Source of the DNA: Chiridota heheva | Taxonomy: Eukaryota > Echinodermata > Holothuroidea > Apodida > Chiridotidae | Direction: 5' to 3' | DNA: 64,000 bases | Assembly: GCA_020152595.1 (NCBI GenBank) | Contig: JAIGNY010002754.1 | Coordinates: 1-64,000, forward strand | In this document: piece by piece, positions 37,601 to 49,545 of the stretch | Numbering within the stretch: the stretch's first letter is position 1 | How the letters are laid out: every line of letters begins with the position of its first letter | Position numbers and translations under genes: made by a program | The notes under the pieces: model-generated | Databases searched by the model: none | Told to the model about the DNA's origin: nothing | Seen by the model: the letters and a program-made list of their open reading frames with translations, nothing else

Positions 37601-39237
37601 TTTAGGGGCAGTTCCAGCAGAGAAAAATGAAGGGGGCACTATAAAGTGCTGCCTTTTGGCACCACTGTGCACACAAAGCATGTATTTACCGGCACGAGGT
37701 CCAGGTGCCCATTTTTGAAAATTGAGATAATTCATAAATTAAAGGAAGAAAATTTTAGAATCAAACATTAAATCAACTCAGAAAAACATTTTTGAAAATT
37801 GAGATAACTTGGCATGAATTGGAGGATGGTATAGGAAAAACGATGGATAATGTTTGAAATTGAAGTCATCTGTGAAAATTTTAATGCCGGTTTTTCATTT
37901 GGGGAGCACCTCCCACTTAGCAATGCCACTGGCCATGAGCCCCCACCCTCTCCTCACCTAAATTACTCACTTCACACCTTCCAACTACTGACTGTTTCAA
38001 TTTTGATTTGTTTTTCAATTCTTGTGGCCGCCATGAATGCCCCTTAAGTCAAAGGATGTATAGGCCCAATGACCTCGGTGAAGAGTCAATGTAAACTTCA
38101 GGTGGAGAAAAATAAAGATATGCATGTTTCTTTAAGCTTTAAGAAATATGTGGACAATTGCAAAAAGAGTTCTCTCTAACAGCTTCTAAATTTTGAAAAC
38201 AGCACAATGTTTGATGCATGTAAATAAACAGGAATACAGTCGACACTTCATTTCTTCACATTCTTGTCTTGATATCTCAATTCACCTTTGAGATACTCAG
38301 GTTGAGGGTATTAATAACCTTGCCAGATTGGCCTACTCTCCTACAAGCAAAGGATTGAAATAAACATAGTATGATGGATAGTATTTGTAGGGCTCACACC
38401 AAATACACATATTCCTAGCTTGATAAACACTCTAATCATACATCAGACAGGACTTCTTCTCTTCCTCAGATTCACATCACTTTAAAAGTCACAAATAAAC
38501 TTAAAAAGGACATTTGCACCAATTTATATATATGCCCTTTTTATTGTTTAAAATGTGTACTCTTTTCACAACCATAGCAATGTTTTAGGTGCACACAGAA
38601 ACCCTGTAAAAGTATAAAGTTCTTGAGGTGTACAAGCAATGAATTGATGAACTTTTCCTGTTTTGCTTTTGAATGAGAAGCAGTTGCAGCTTTGTGAATA
38701 AATGAACAGCACGTGATACATTTGCCACATTATCTATCTTTAATAACAAAATTGCAGTTTGTGCTAAAACAACAAGGAGAATAAAAGCTAAAAGTTTGTC
38801 GTGTATAAATATAGACCATCACTGCTGAGAGTTGGCAGCAGCTAAAGGAGCCCTCTGCCAAGAAATGATACTTAAGGTCAAAGTTGAATTTGATTATTCA
38901 TGTAAGACAATCTATAAAAGGCTTTGCCCCCGCCTAAAAAAAAAAGTAATAATAATAATAACAATAAATAACATTAATTGTCAATTTAGACAAACCATAT
39001 ATTGAACTGAAAAAACAAAAACAAGGATGTTAAGTGGCATCTTTTATTCACATATCGAATGAATTATCATAAATTTTCCAGTTTGTACCCAAAATTTTCA
39101 ATTTGGGAATAAAATTTAAGGCATTAAATCTTTAGACCATAATCTTACACTTTAGACTTAAATCCACAATTTACCGCCAGACAAAAAAATAAAATTGAAG
39201 GCGTCAGACAATAAATAAGCAAATAATATAACAAAAC
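37600..39237. other. Unique intronic DNA, no feature recognised
   Basis: AT-rich, with an imperfect short repeat of tttttgaaaattgagataa at about 37,711 and 37,790. There are no open frames of note and no splice-bounded exon in the phase expected for this gene. Confidence 0.5.
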
Positions 39238-40675
39238 GTTTTGGTTTGTTGATGTTTAATGGCACGCGACAGTCAAAGTCAAATGTGCCAAGAGGGTGTT
39301 AATAAATAATGGTGTAAGAGTAAGGATAGTGAGGAGATGGAAGGTCTGTAAGGGAGAAAAGGGGGAAAAGCAGAAAGGGGAAAAAAAAGAAAAAAAAAAA
39401 GAGGGGAGTAAGGTTAGGTGTAGAAAGGGAGGGAAGGGGAAACTTAAATGTGGTGGAAGAGGTTGTTGTTGCAGAAGATGTTGATGATGTATGAGGAAGA
39501 ATTGTTTTCGAAAAGGTCCAAAATTGAGGATAGTGAGGAGAGAAGAGATCTGGAGTTCTGGTATACGGGACAGGTTACAAAGATATACTTGATGGAGAGA
39601 TCGGTGTTACAAGTGGGGCAGAGAGGGGTGGGGGAGCCGGATAATAGATGGGAGTTAGTCAGAGAGGAGTGGCCGAGGCAGATGACAACGATGTCTTCCC
39701 TGCGGTTGAGACTGTGCAGAGGGGTGTTGGTCCTGACTTTGAGTTTGATGGTGTGGAGTTTGTTACTGGTTTCGTGATTCCAGGAGTTTTGCAAGTTTTT
39801 TTTTATGTAGTTGGAGATCGAGAGACGGAGGACGGAGTGTGGAATAGGAAAAGGAGAGGTGATGTTTGACAGAGCTTTGTTGGCGGCTCTGTCGGCTCTC
39901 TCCTTGCCGAGGATGCTGACATGGCTGGAAATCCAGAAAAAGATAATATTCTTTTCTAAGGAGGAGAAAGTGTGGAGTTTGATGAGGATTTGTAGAATGA
40001 ATGAGAGGGTTGGGCCAGAGTATGTTGAGGATGCCAATGAGGACAGATTTAGAGTCAGAGAAGATGACGAAACTAGGGCGGAAAGAGAGTTCTACGACGT
40101 TTAAGGCTAGGAGGATGGCTTTCGCTTCTGCAGAGTAGATAGAGGTGTCATCAGGTAGCATTGACGAGAGGGCGAGGCTGGGACAGGCGGCTGCGGCTGC
40201 AGAAGAGCCTTCCCATGTGGAGCCGTCGGTGAAGTGAAAGGAGTAGTCCTGGAAATGTCTATTGAATTGGCAGTATTTGGAGTGGAAGAAGGCTGGGTTG
40301 TGAAGAGCTTTTACAAAGGAGGAAAGACCAAGGTACACCTGGATGGGAAGGGGGTGTAGTCCAGGTGGGTGTAGGTTGGATGGTGTAGGTGGGATGGTGT
40401 ATCTGGCGATCGAGAAAATGTTGATGTTGACTTTGGAGAAGTGGGAGTGCATCTAAATTCACAACGGTGGGGGGATGCGTTTGTTGAGATTGAAGAGGTT
40501 GGTGACGGAGGGAGAATGGATGGAATGGAAGCAAGGGTTACGTGAATCGGTGAGGATGTGGGCAGCAAAGCAGAGGCCGGCCTTAGTGCATCGGAGGTCG
40601 AAAGGAGTTCATTGGCCTCGATGTGGAGACTGGTGATAGGGGTGTAAGTGGTGCCAAGGCAAAGCCTTAAGGCAG
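39238..40675 (-). mobile_element. LINE fragment: RT end + RNase H + C-terminal zinc finger + 3' end
   Basis: From 40,675 downward it begins ALRLCLGT...IEANE, overlapping the end of the 11-13 kb fragment, so both belong to one family. RNase H follows with all catalytic acids in view: FTDGS (D), SAEAKAILLAL (E), FSDSKSVL (D) and the WISSHVSILGKERADRAANK block (H, D). A CCHC-like motif follows (CPTCNTDLSIKYIFVTC) and the frame ends near FCNNNLFHHI. The 3' end, near a GTTTGTTGATGTTTAATGGC stretch, resembles that of the 53.6-54.1 kb fragment. Frameshifts split the frame, so it is inactive. Confidence 0.82.
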
Positions 40676-42208
40676 TGTAACAAAACGTATTTTAATTCTT
40701 CAAATTAATCAAATAATTTCTGTTATCAGTCAAGACAAGGTTGGGTGGATGCTTATTAGAGCAGGTATATATAACATTAAGTATCATCTCTTCCACAGGC
40801 AAAAATATGTGTCATCAAAATAGGGTGAAGAAAAGCAAATTAAAATTACACCTGACCTAACAACATTCTACTGCAAAAAAGTCTACAAAATATCAGAGTG
40901 GAACAATTCAAGGCAAACTAAATGAATGGAATTTGAATTTTAATATATTTAGGAAATTCTATCTTTAAGGGAAAGTCTATTTTTGCTATGATATTTAAAA
41001 GCTTCTTGATAAAAACACCTATATTGAGCAAAAAGGGGTTTGGAAGTAGGAAAAATAGTTAGTCAGGAGCATAATATTAAGTGATATTAATTTTTAGTAT
41101 CAATGTTTTGAAAATGGGTAAAAATAGCCAGGAGAGGCCATGTACTGCTAATGGAGGGTACTTATTGTGTTGAATGGCAGGGAAAATCATTCTTGTATTT
41201 GTAGAAGTCTAAAATAGGTCCAAAAAGCTAGTAGTTTTCCTTCTAATCATGTGATATACAAGCTTAGTGGAGTTGACCAAAAATGTGTAAGAGCTGCTAC
41301 CTACTTCTGTAATCATTGAATTGACACAGACTTGATTGATTAGGATGACCTTCAAACAACTTGTATCTCTCATGCATCAAATAGTATATTCCTGACATGC
41401 CAACCCTAGTTAAAATGATCTTCTTGAGTTTGAATGAAAATGTCTCGTTCAGATTTATTTACATGATTTAACAAGAAAATAGTGGGTGGCATAAATAGAA
41501 TACAAAAATGTTTTCCCAAGATCATGCAATCTATAAGTAAGTGAATGAAGATAGGATTAAAAGTTAAATGATTTTATTTACAAGAGCAAGTATTTGTTTA
41601 ATAATAAGAGCATGTATTTTTGAAACTTTTTGCCCCAACAAGAAGAAATAGTCAGTGGATAAAGATGGGATTAAGAACAAAACAATTTGATTCAACAGCA
41701 AGACTGATTAGGATAGCAGCTAAGCCTAATTCACCTTAAAGTAAAATGGAGTAAATCTAACCAACAATTCAGAACTGCTGCAAAGATGGAACAAATTCCT
41801 CACAGAAATGGTAAGTTTGCCATATGCCCACAATTTTGGAAGCATTCATGAGTTTTTATTCTTGCAACCGAAACCTTCATTAGCTCCATAACCAGAACAT
41901 TACATGTTCTAATTAACAGGTACAAGGTCACCATAAGCCATTTCATGTTCTAATCAACAGGTACAAGGTCACCAGCTCATAGATTGACAGCAATCTTGCA
42001 TGAGTTTAAGATAAGCTCACATAAGCTTTGGTTGCTCAATATATATATATATATATATATATATTTTTTGCAAAGAAAAATCTGTTTATATTTTGCCACA
42101 GCTTGAAATAAAAGTACAAAGAGAGTAAAGAAAGAAATAACACTGAATACGAAAGAAACAGAAGCAGTACGCCTTCACCACATCACACCACAATGCTTGC
42201 CGTCTTAC
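40676..42208. other. Intronic DNA, short duplications only
   Basis: A 40-bp duplication containing catgttctaat[t/c]aacagg then tacaaggtcacc lies at 41,903-41,973, and an (AT)n run of about 26 bp at 42,039-42,064. Nothing else is recognised before the linker exon at 42,209. Confidence 0.55.
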
Positions 42209-42280
42209 CCGTGTTTGCTTCAGTTTACGAAGCGTACCAGTCAGTCCAGACGTTTTCTGCTTTTTAGAGCTTTCCCTTGC
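42209..42280 (-). CDS. PLCH: PLC-eta-like gene, linker exon 3 (basic)
   Basis: A 72-nt exon, phase 0 to 0, acceptor ttatttag and donor gtaaga, encodes residues 325-348: ARESSKKQKTSGLTGTLRKL followed by KQTR. It is lysine/arginine-rich, like the basic part of the eta linker. The next exon continues RKSIRSESSES, so the junction forms a KQTR-RKS basic run. It could be a cassette exon, since skipping it would keep frame. The following intron is the longest in the gene, about 12 kb. Confidence 0.75.
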
Positions 42281-42550
42281 CTAAATAACAAAGTGTAAGG
42301 AGTGTACTAGTCATTCAAACAAATGATGATTTTTTAACTTCAACCAAATATTTCAAAATAATTTTTAAACTAACAATATTACCTCTACAAATATACATTC
42401 CCACAAACATGTTTCGTCATCTCTCTGCCACATATAACTTTACTAAAAAAATTATTTCTGAATGATCAAAGAAGAATATAACATTAGAATTCTTACGTTT
42501 CAGAAATTTCAGCTTGTAAACTCCATTAAATACAAAAACATTTACCGTAC

Positions 42551-42664
42551 CTTATTGGCTATTCTCTGCCATGCTAATAAGTTTGGGTTTATTGGGGTTT
42601 TCTTGCGTAGGGTATACTGGGTTGCGACCAGGTTCTCAAACTTGGCTGTTCCGCTAGTTTCGAG
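42551..42664 (-). CDS. PLCH: PLC-eta-like gene, linker exon 2
   Basis: A 114-nt exon, phase 0 to 0, acceptor ctttcag and donor gtacgg, encodes residues 287-324. The peptide includes LETSGTAKFENLVATQYTL and ends with AWQRIANK. It lies where vertebrate PLC-eta has a basic, poorly conserved linker segment. No domain is recognised. Support comes from the open frame, clean splice sites on both sides and matching phase with both neighbours rather than from strong similarity. Confidence 0.75.
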
Positions 42665-42889
42665 CTGAAAGTAAACAATCACCAGAAGTGTCATCATTTT
42701 GACAGAATAATGGTATATAATATCAAATCATATTCATCATAATTGTTACATAAAGGTTCAAGAAATAAGACATGGAGGGCATTAGTGGCTTATTTAGCAT
42801 CCAGTATCCCTAAAGTGGAGAGGAGTGTGTCTGAGAGAACTTGATAACATTACTTTAAAGCCTTTATAAATATCATTATTTAACCTAAT

Positions 42890-45118
42890 AGGGAAGTGAA
42901 GGTAAAGGAGGGAGTAAAGGAAAAGTAAAGGAGGGGAGTGAAGGGAAAGTAAAGGAGGGAGTGAAGGGAAAGTAAAGGAGGAGTGAAGGAAAAGCAAAGA
43001 GGGGTGAAGAAAAAGCAACGAAGGGGAGTGAAGGGAAAGTAAAGGAGGAGTGAAGGGAAAGTAAAAGGAGGGCAGTGAAGGGAAAGCAAAAGAAGGGGTG
43101 AAGGGAAAGCAAAAGGAGGAGTGAAGGAAAAGTAAAGGAGGAGTGAAGGAAAAGCAAAAGGGGGTGAAGAAAAAAAGCAACGAAGGGGAGTGAAGGGAAA
43201 GTAAAGGAGGGAGTGAAGGAAAGTAAAGGAGGGAGTGAGGGAAAAGTAAAGGAGGGAGTGAAGGAAAAGCAAAGAGGGGTGAAGAAAAGTGAAGGGAGTG
43301 AAGGAAAGTAAAGGAAGGGAGTGAAGGGAAAGTAAAGGAGGGAGTGAAGGGAAAGCAAAGAAGGGGTGAAGGGAAAGCAAAGGAGGGAGTGAAGGAAAAG
43401 TAAAGGAGGGGAGTGAAGGAAAAGTAAAGGAGGAGTGAAGGAAAAGCAAAAGGGGATGAAGGCAATGAAGGGGAGTGAAGGGAAAGTAAAGGGGGGGAGT
43501 GAAGGGAAAGTAAAGAAGGGGAGTGAAGGGAAAGCAAAAGAGGGGGTGAAGGGAAAGCAAAGGAGGGGAGTGAAGGAAAAGTAAAGGAGGGGAGTGAAGG
43601 AAAAGCAAAAGAGGGGGTGAAGAAAAAGCAACGAAGGGGAGTGAAGGGAAAGCAAAGGAGGGGAGTGAAGGAAAAGTAAAGGAGGGGAGTGAAGGAAAAG
43701 CAAAGGAGGGGGTGAAGAAAAAGCAAAGGAGGGGAGTGAAGGGAAAGCAAAGGAGGGGAGTGAAGGAAAAGTAAAGGAGGGGAGTGAAAGAAAAGCAAAA
43801 GAGGGGGTGAAGAAAAAGCAACGAAGGGGAGTGAAGGGAAAGTAAAGGAGGGGAGTGAAGGGAAAGTAAAGGAGGGGAGTGAAGGAAAAGTAAAGGAGGG
43901 GAGTGAAGGAAAAGCAAAAGAGGGGGTGAAGAAAAAGCAACGAAGGGGAGTGAAGGGAAAGTAAAGGAGGGGAGTGAAGGGAAAGTAAAGGAGGGGAGTG
44001 AAGGGAAAGCAAAAGGGAGTGAAGGGAAAGCAAAGGAGGGGAGTGAAGGGAAAGTAAAGGAGGAGTTTGAAGGGAAAGTAAAGAAGGGAGTGAAGGGAAA
44101 GCAAAGGAAGGGAGTAAAGGAAAGCAAATGGGGGGGTGAAGGGAAAGCAAAGGAGGGGGTGAAGGGAAAGTAAAGGAGGAGAGTGAAGGGAAAGTAAAGG
44201 AGGGGAGTGAAGGGAAAGTAAAGGAGGGGAGTGAAGGAAAAGTAAAGGGAGGGAGTGAAGGAAAAGCAAAGGAGGGAGATAAGGGAATGTAAAGGAGGGA
44301 GGGGGGAAAGCAAAGAAGAGGAGTGAAGGGAAAGTAAAGGAGGGAGTGAAGAAAAAAGCAAAGGAGGGGAGTGAAGGAAAAGCAAAGGGTGGAGTGAAGG
44401 GAAAGTAAAGAAGGGAGTGAAGGAAAAGCAAAGGAGGGGAGTAAAGGGAAAGCAAAGGAGGGGAGTGAAGGGAAAGCAAAGGAGGGGAGTGAAGGAAAAG
44501 CAAAGGAGGGGAGTGAAGGGAAAGTAAAGGAGGGGAGTGAAGGAAAAGTAAAGGGAGGGAGTGAAGGAAAAGCAAAGGAGGGGAGATAAGGGAATGTAAA
44601 GGAGAGGAGGGGAGGGAAAGCAAAGAAGAGGAGTGAAGGGAAAGTAAAGGAGGGGAGTGAAGAAAAGCAAAGGAGGGGAGTGAAGGAAAAGCAAAGGAGT
44701 GGAGTGAAGGGAAAGTAAAGAAGGGAGTGAAAGTAAAGGAGGGGGAGTAAAGGGAAAGCAAAGGGGGAGGGAAGGGAAAGTTAAGGAGGGGGTGAAGGAA
44801 AAGCAAAGGAGGGGAGTAAAGGGAAAGTAAAGGAGGGGAGTGAAGGAAAAGCAAAGGAGGGGAGTAAAGGGAAAGTAAAGGAGGGGAGTGAAGGGAAAGT
44901 AAAGGAGGGGAGTGAAGGAAAAGCAAAGGAGGGGAGTAAAGGGAAAGTAAAGGAGGGGAGTGAAGGGAAAGTAAAGGAGGGGAGTGAAAGAAAAGCAAAG
45001 GAGGGGAGTAAAGGGAAAGCAAAGGAGGGGAGGGAAGGGAAAGTTAAGGAGGGGAGTGAAAGGAAAGTAAAGGAGGGGAGTAAAGGGAAAGTAAAGTAGG
45101 GGATTGAAGGGAATGTAG
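42890..45118. repeat. 24-bp purine-rich minisatellite, about 92 copies
   Basis: The unit is gtgaagggaaagtaaaggag plus ggga, with gtaaag/gcaaag alternation. The plus strand is over 90% purine for 2.2 kb. On the minus strand all three frames stay open for hundreds of codons (L/F/S/P-rich), but this is a low-complexity artefact inside a normal GT-AG intron. The array starts 30 nt after the donor of exon 45,148-45,240. Confidence 0.95.
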
Positions 45119-45147
45119 AGTACATATTGCAGATGACAATATATTAC

Positions 45148-45240
45148 CTTGAAGTCATCTTCTAATTCATCAGCACTGTCCTCTTCACTCACTTCCCCCG
45201 CATCCAGTTCTATATCATGGTCCAATGGCAGCTTCTGAGT
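45148..45240 (-). CDS. PLCH: PLC-eta-like gene, X-Y linker exon with eta signature
   Basis: A 93-nt exon in phase 0 at both ends encodes residues 256-286, starting TQKLPLDHDIELD and then AGEVSEEDSADELEDDFK. The AGEVSxEDSADE block is, to my knowledge, the hallmark of the PLC-eta X-Y linker (AGEVSDEDSADE in vertebrates), and it is what assigns this gene to eta rather than delta. Acidic X-Y linkers in PLCs act as autoinhibitory lids over the active site, so the same role is inferred here. The donor is AAG/gtaata, and a 2.2 kb purine-rich array starts 30 nt into the following intron. Confidence 0.93.
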
Positions 45241-45569
45241 CTACACAAAAATGTTATTGATTGATTAACATTTAGATGAATACAAATAATAATCATTCTA
45301 AGTAAATATGGAAACATTTGAGGTCCAAATCTGCGCTCAAGATGAAACACACAAACTAGTACTTTTACCTGTCAAATCCCTTATGGTATGCAAGAGGATT
45401 GGTTCCATTTAAATAACTCTACCACAATCAAACCAGTTACCTTCCAGCTTTACAACCAACCAGGGTCTTAATTCTTCATAAAGTGGGGGAGGGGAGCATG
45501 GACAGGGGACACACTTTCCCTCCACAAACACAAAGAAGGTGGACAGTGTTTTCAAAACCTTATGCTTTG

Positions 45570-45812
45570 CTTGGTGAGGTTTGACGGCACCATGACAACC
45601 ATGGTCAAATTGTGCCAGAGAGATTACATTATGTCAGAGATGAAGAGAGGTTGGAGAAGTCAGGTCAAGTGCAGTAGGGTAGGTATAAGTTTGGAGAAGG
45701 TTAGGACAAATTGTGCCAGAGAGATTACATTATGTCAGAGATGAAGAGAGGTTGGAAAAGTCAGGTCAAGTGCATTAGGGTAGGTATAAGTTTGGAGAAG
45801 GTTAGGACAAAG
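45570..45812. repeat. LINE-tail-like sequence, tandemly duplicated (about 102 bp x 2)
   Basis: The phrase caaattgtgccagagagatt occurs at about 45,607 and 45,709, followed in both by atgtcagagatgaagagagg and gtaggtataagtttggagaa. The start matches the 3' UTR of the LINE at 53.6 kb (caccatgacagtgagggtca / caaattgtgcc). Related words occur near 29,672-29,720 (aaattgtgccagagacatta). It is probably a remnant of the same retrotransposon tail, duplicated in place. Confidence 0.5.
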
Positions 45813-46280
45813 CAAAACCTTATGTATTTCTTTTTAAACTCTGCTGGAAAGTAGGTGGGGGAAGGGGGGGGACAATTTCTCCCTGTTCACTGCAGAATCA
45901 CAGCCCTCCTGCTATCTATGCAAACCAAAACCAATTGATACAAAATAAAATGTGATTTAAATACCAGTTCAGAAGCAGAGACATGTTAACAGATAAAGCT
46001 TAATAATCTTTATTAATTTAGGATATTTCATGGGACTGACGCATCTTGAAGACTTCTTTCAATGTGAGTCAGGAGAATGCAGCAAAGTTCATATAAAGTG
46101 CAATTAGGTAAACAATATCTGCACCAGAAAATAACTAAAGAACTCCCGACGGGCCAATCAGATGGTTCACTCCAGCTCAGTTGGATATAATATGTGTAAA
46201 AGACCAAAACTGAAATGTAATGGCAGAAAAGGAAGCTAAAAACAAGAGAATGGTAAACATAATGTAATCAAAACAGGCCA

Positions 46281-47300
46281 ATAGTATGCACCGACAGTAT
46301 GTATGCACCGACAGTGTGTATGCACCGACAGTGTGTATGCACCGTCAGTGTGTATGCACCGTCAGTGTGTATGCACCGTCAGTGTGTATGCACCGTCAGT
46401 GTGTATGCACCGTCAGTGTGTATGCACCGTCAGTGTGTATGCACCGTCAGTGTGTATGCACCGTCAGTGTGTATGCACCGTCAGTGTGTATGCACCGTCA
46501 GTGTGTATGCACCGTCAGTGTGTATGCACCGTCAGTGTGTATGCACCGTCAGTGTGTATGCACCGTCAGTGTGTATGCACCGGCAGTGTGTATGCACCGG
46601 CAGTGTGTATGCACCGGCAGTGTGTATGCACCGGCAGTGTGTATGCACCCGTCAGTGTGTATGCACCGTCAGTGTGTATGCACCGTCAGTGTGTATGCAC
46701 CGGCAGTGTGTATGCACCGGCAGTGTGTATGCACCGGCAGTGTGTATGCACCGGCAGTGTGTATGCACCGGCAGTGTGTATGCACCGGCAGTGTGTATGC
46801 ACCGGCAGTGTGTATGCACCGGCAGTGTGTATGCACGGCAGTGTGTATGCACCGGCAGTGTGTATGCACCGGCAGTGTGTATGCACCGGCAGTGTGTATG
46901 CACCGGCAGTGTGTATGCACCGGCAGTGTGTATGCACCGACAGTGTGTATGCACCGACAGTGTGTATGCACCGACAGTGTGTATGCACCGACAGTGTGTA
47001 TGCACCGACAGTGTGTATGCACCGACAGTATGTATGCACCGACAGTATGTATGCACCGACAGTATGTATGCACCGACAGTATGTATGCACCGACAGTATG
47101 TATGCACCCGACAGTATGTATGCACCGACAGTATGTATGCACCGACAGTATGTATGCACCGACAGTATGTATGCACCGACAGTATGTATGCACCGACAGT
47201 ATGTATGCACCGACAGTATGTATGCACCGACAGTATGTATGCATCGACAGTATGTATGCACCAATAGTAAGTATGCACCAATAGTATGCATGCACCAATT
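46281..47300. repeat. 17-bp minisatellite, about 60 copies, in variant blocks
   Basis: The unit is atgcaccgNcagtgtgt. The base before cag changes in blocks along the array: gac, then gtc (about 15 units), ggc (4), gtc (3), ggc (about 15), gac, and finally gac with gtat replacing gtgt. A few units have one base more or less (caccc, cacgg). Unit length 17 means three successive frames rotate, giving long open frames without coding meaning. Confidence 0.95.
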
Positions 47301-47950
47301 GACAAGGAAATGCCAAACTCTGTCAAAATCCACCACAAACAGTTAATTACAACCAGAGGCAGGGGAAGATGTTTGAGTATGGAGAGGGGAGGGGAGAGGG
47401 AGGGGAGGGGGGGAAGGAGGGGGGGACACAGGATCTGAGGGGCATTTTCCAACTGTCATATTTTTTAAGCATATATAGTACAGTTGCATACCATTATATG
47501 ATCAACCCGCCTTCCCAAACCATCCCTTCCTTCATTGGAAAATTTCAAACCTTTTAACGGTTTGAAATTTCTGGTGACCCATTTTCCCTTCTTTTATTAA
47601 TTTACAGCTACAAAAATTAAAGATACCTTGGTCTAAAATTTAGATTTATAGATCAAGATTAGCCAATTGTATTGGTCATGAATCGGATACATTTAACGTC
47701 TAAAATAACGTGAAAAGCAAATAATGGGTCTTTGTTCATGTAACTCGGTATGTAAGTTTAAACACTAATTACACAAGATGGCACAAATTCACACCCAGTC
47801 TTCAGTGTGTCAATGGCAAGGGTCCCCATTAATGTGTTTTCCAGAACCCAAATGAAAGCACAAGTGAAATTGTTTGGGTTATTTTGCTTGATGTTTGTCT
47901 TACTTTCTTCGATCTGTCAAAAAAAAAAGATCAATTGTAATAAATATATT

Positions 47951-48088
47951 TTTATATTCTAAACAACACTTTTTAATCTCTGTAAAGGAAAACCTTTTAA
48001 ACTTTACAAAGAAGATGGGGTTATATTCTAAACAACACTTTTTAATCTCTGTAAAGGGAAACCTTTTAAACTTTACAAAGAAGATGGG
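47951..48088. repeat. 69-bp direct duplication
   Basis: ttatattctaaacaacactt then tttaatctctgtaaaggaaa and ccttttaaactttacaaaga occur twice, almost identical. Near the right edge of the linker intron. Confidence 0.85.
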
Positions 48089-48352
48089 GGACAGCACATA
48101 CATGAATTTATGTCATGACAATGGCCGAGTCTAAATACTAAGCTTTGCCCTGCATGGCCCATTTCAAAGATGCCCCACTAAGGAAATTTGGATGGCTCGC
48201 ACACTATAGAAATGACTTATTTTAAAGAGTTTTTACAAATTATAAGCTGGGAAAACAAAGGTAGGCAGAGATGAAAGCTTTTAAGTATGAAAAATTACAA
48301 TATATAAGCCTGTTCCCCCCCTCCTCCCCCTCCTGACTTTGTCTTTAAGGAA

Positions 48353-49113
48353 AATTTAGAATAGTGTATGGGTGCAAAGCACAGAAAATTTAACAATTTT
48401 AGTCATTGTAGGATAATATTGGTCTTTCCATTTAGAATAGTGTATGGCCCCATTTAGAATAGTGTATGGCCGCAAAGCATGGAAAAATTAACAATTTTAG
48501 TCGTTGTAGGATGATATTAGTGTTACTTTCCATTTAGAATAGTGTATGGCCGCAAAGCACGGGAAATTTCACAAATTTAGTCGTTGTAAGATGATATTGG
48601 TGTCTTTCCATTTAGAATAGTGTATGGCCGCAAAGCATGGAAAAATTAACAATTTTAGTCGTTGTAGGATGATATTGGTGTTACTTTCCATTTAGAATAG
48701 TGTTTGGGCGCAAAGCACTGGAAATTTCACAAATTTAGTCGTTGTAGGATGATACTGGTGTTACTTTCCATTTAGAATAGTGTTTGGCCGGAAAGCATGG
48801 AAAAATTAACAATTTTAGTCGTTGTAGGATGATATTGGTGTTACTTTCCATTTAGAATAGTGTTTGGGCGCAAAGCACTGGAAATTTCACAAATTTAGTC
48901 GTTGTAGGATGATACTGGTGTTACTTTCCATTTAGAATAGTGTTTGGCCGGAAAGCATGGAAAAAATAACAATTTTAGTCGTTGTAGGATGATATTGGTG
49001 TCTTTCAGAATAGTGTATGAGCGCAAAGCTCGGGAAATTTCACAAATGTAGTCGTTATAGGATGATATTGGTGTTACTTTCTATTTAGAATAGTGTATGG
49101 CCGCAAAGCAAGA
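48353..49113. repeat. About 79-bp repeat, about 9-10 copies, as alternating A-B dimers
   Basis: The unit contains tttagaatagtgtatggccg then caaagca. A-type units continue catggaaaaattaacaattt and B-type units cactggaaatttcacaaatt. From about 48,473 to 49,025 they alternate A-B-A-B without exception, so the true repeat is a dimer of about 160 bp. Confidence 0.9.
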
Positions 49114-49545
49114 AAAAATGCTTCTTATCATTATGCTTTAATAATAAGATATAATTTCTTTGAAGATTTTTTTTTTTTAATGTTTGAAAGGGCAGTTCCA
49201 TCTCTAAAAAGGGCACTTGTACTCTTTCCTTCTGTAAAAGGGCACTTTTATACTTTTGAGAAAACTGTGAGGGGGGAGGGGTGGGCACGTTCCCCTGGTT
49301 CCACCGCCTATGATTAAAACTAATATATCACAGACAGGAGGTACCTTATTACAAAATAAAATTTCATAAGCTGGGGTGGGTCAGAGGCGGATTGGCACAC
49401 TACCGATCCAAGTGGGGTAAAAGATTTAAAGGATAGTTATAAGAAAAATTGAAGTTGCTGGCACCTAAGCACAGCAGTGCACCATACAACCAGTCCGCCC
49501 CTCTGGGGTGGGCTCACATGCCTCGTAAACCTACTCCTGCCTTAC

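Noticed and set aside
42794..45225. Minus-strand open frames of 742 and 781 codons (L/F/S/P-rich)
   Set aside because: They are the 24-bp purine array read in frames kept open by its length. The only coding part is the short exon 45,148-45,240 at the end of the second.
46286..47346. Cysteine-rich frames of over 300 codons (VCMHRQCVCTVSVYAPS type)
   Set aside because: The three frames give the same peptide rotated, as expected for a 17-bp unit, so coding selection is not acting.
47904..47913. A 10-nt micro-exon (atcgaagaaa) with a strong acceptor and gtaaga donor in the linker intron
   Set aside because: The neighbouring exons join in phase 0, so 10 extra bases would break the frame; it is also too short to support.
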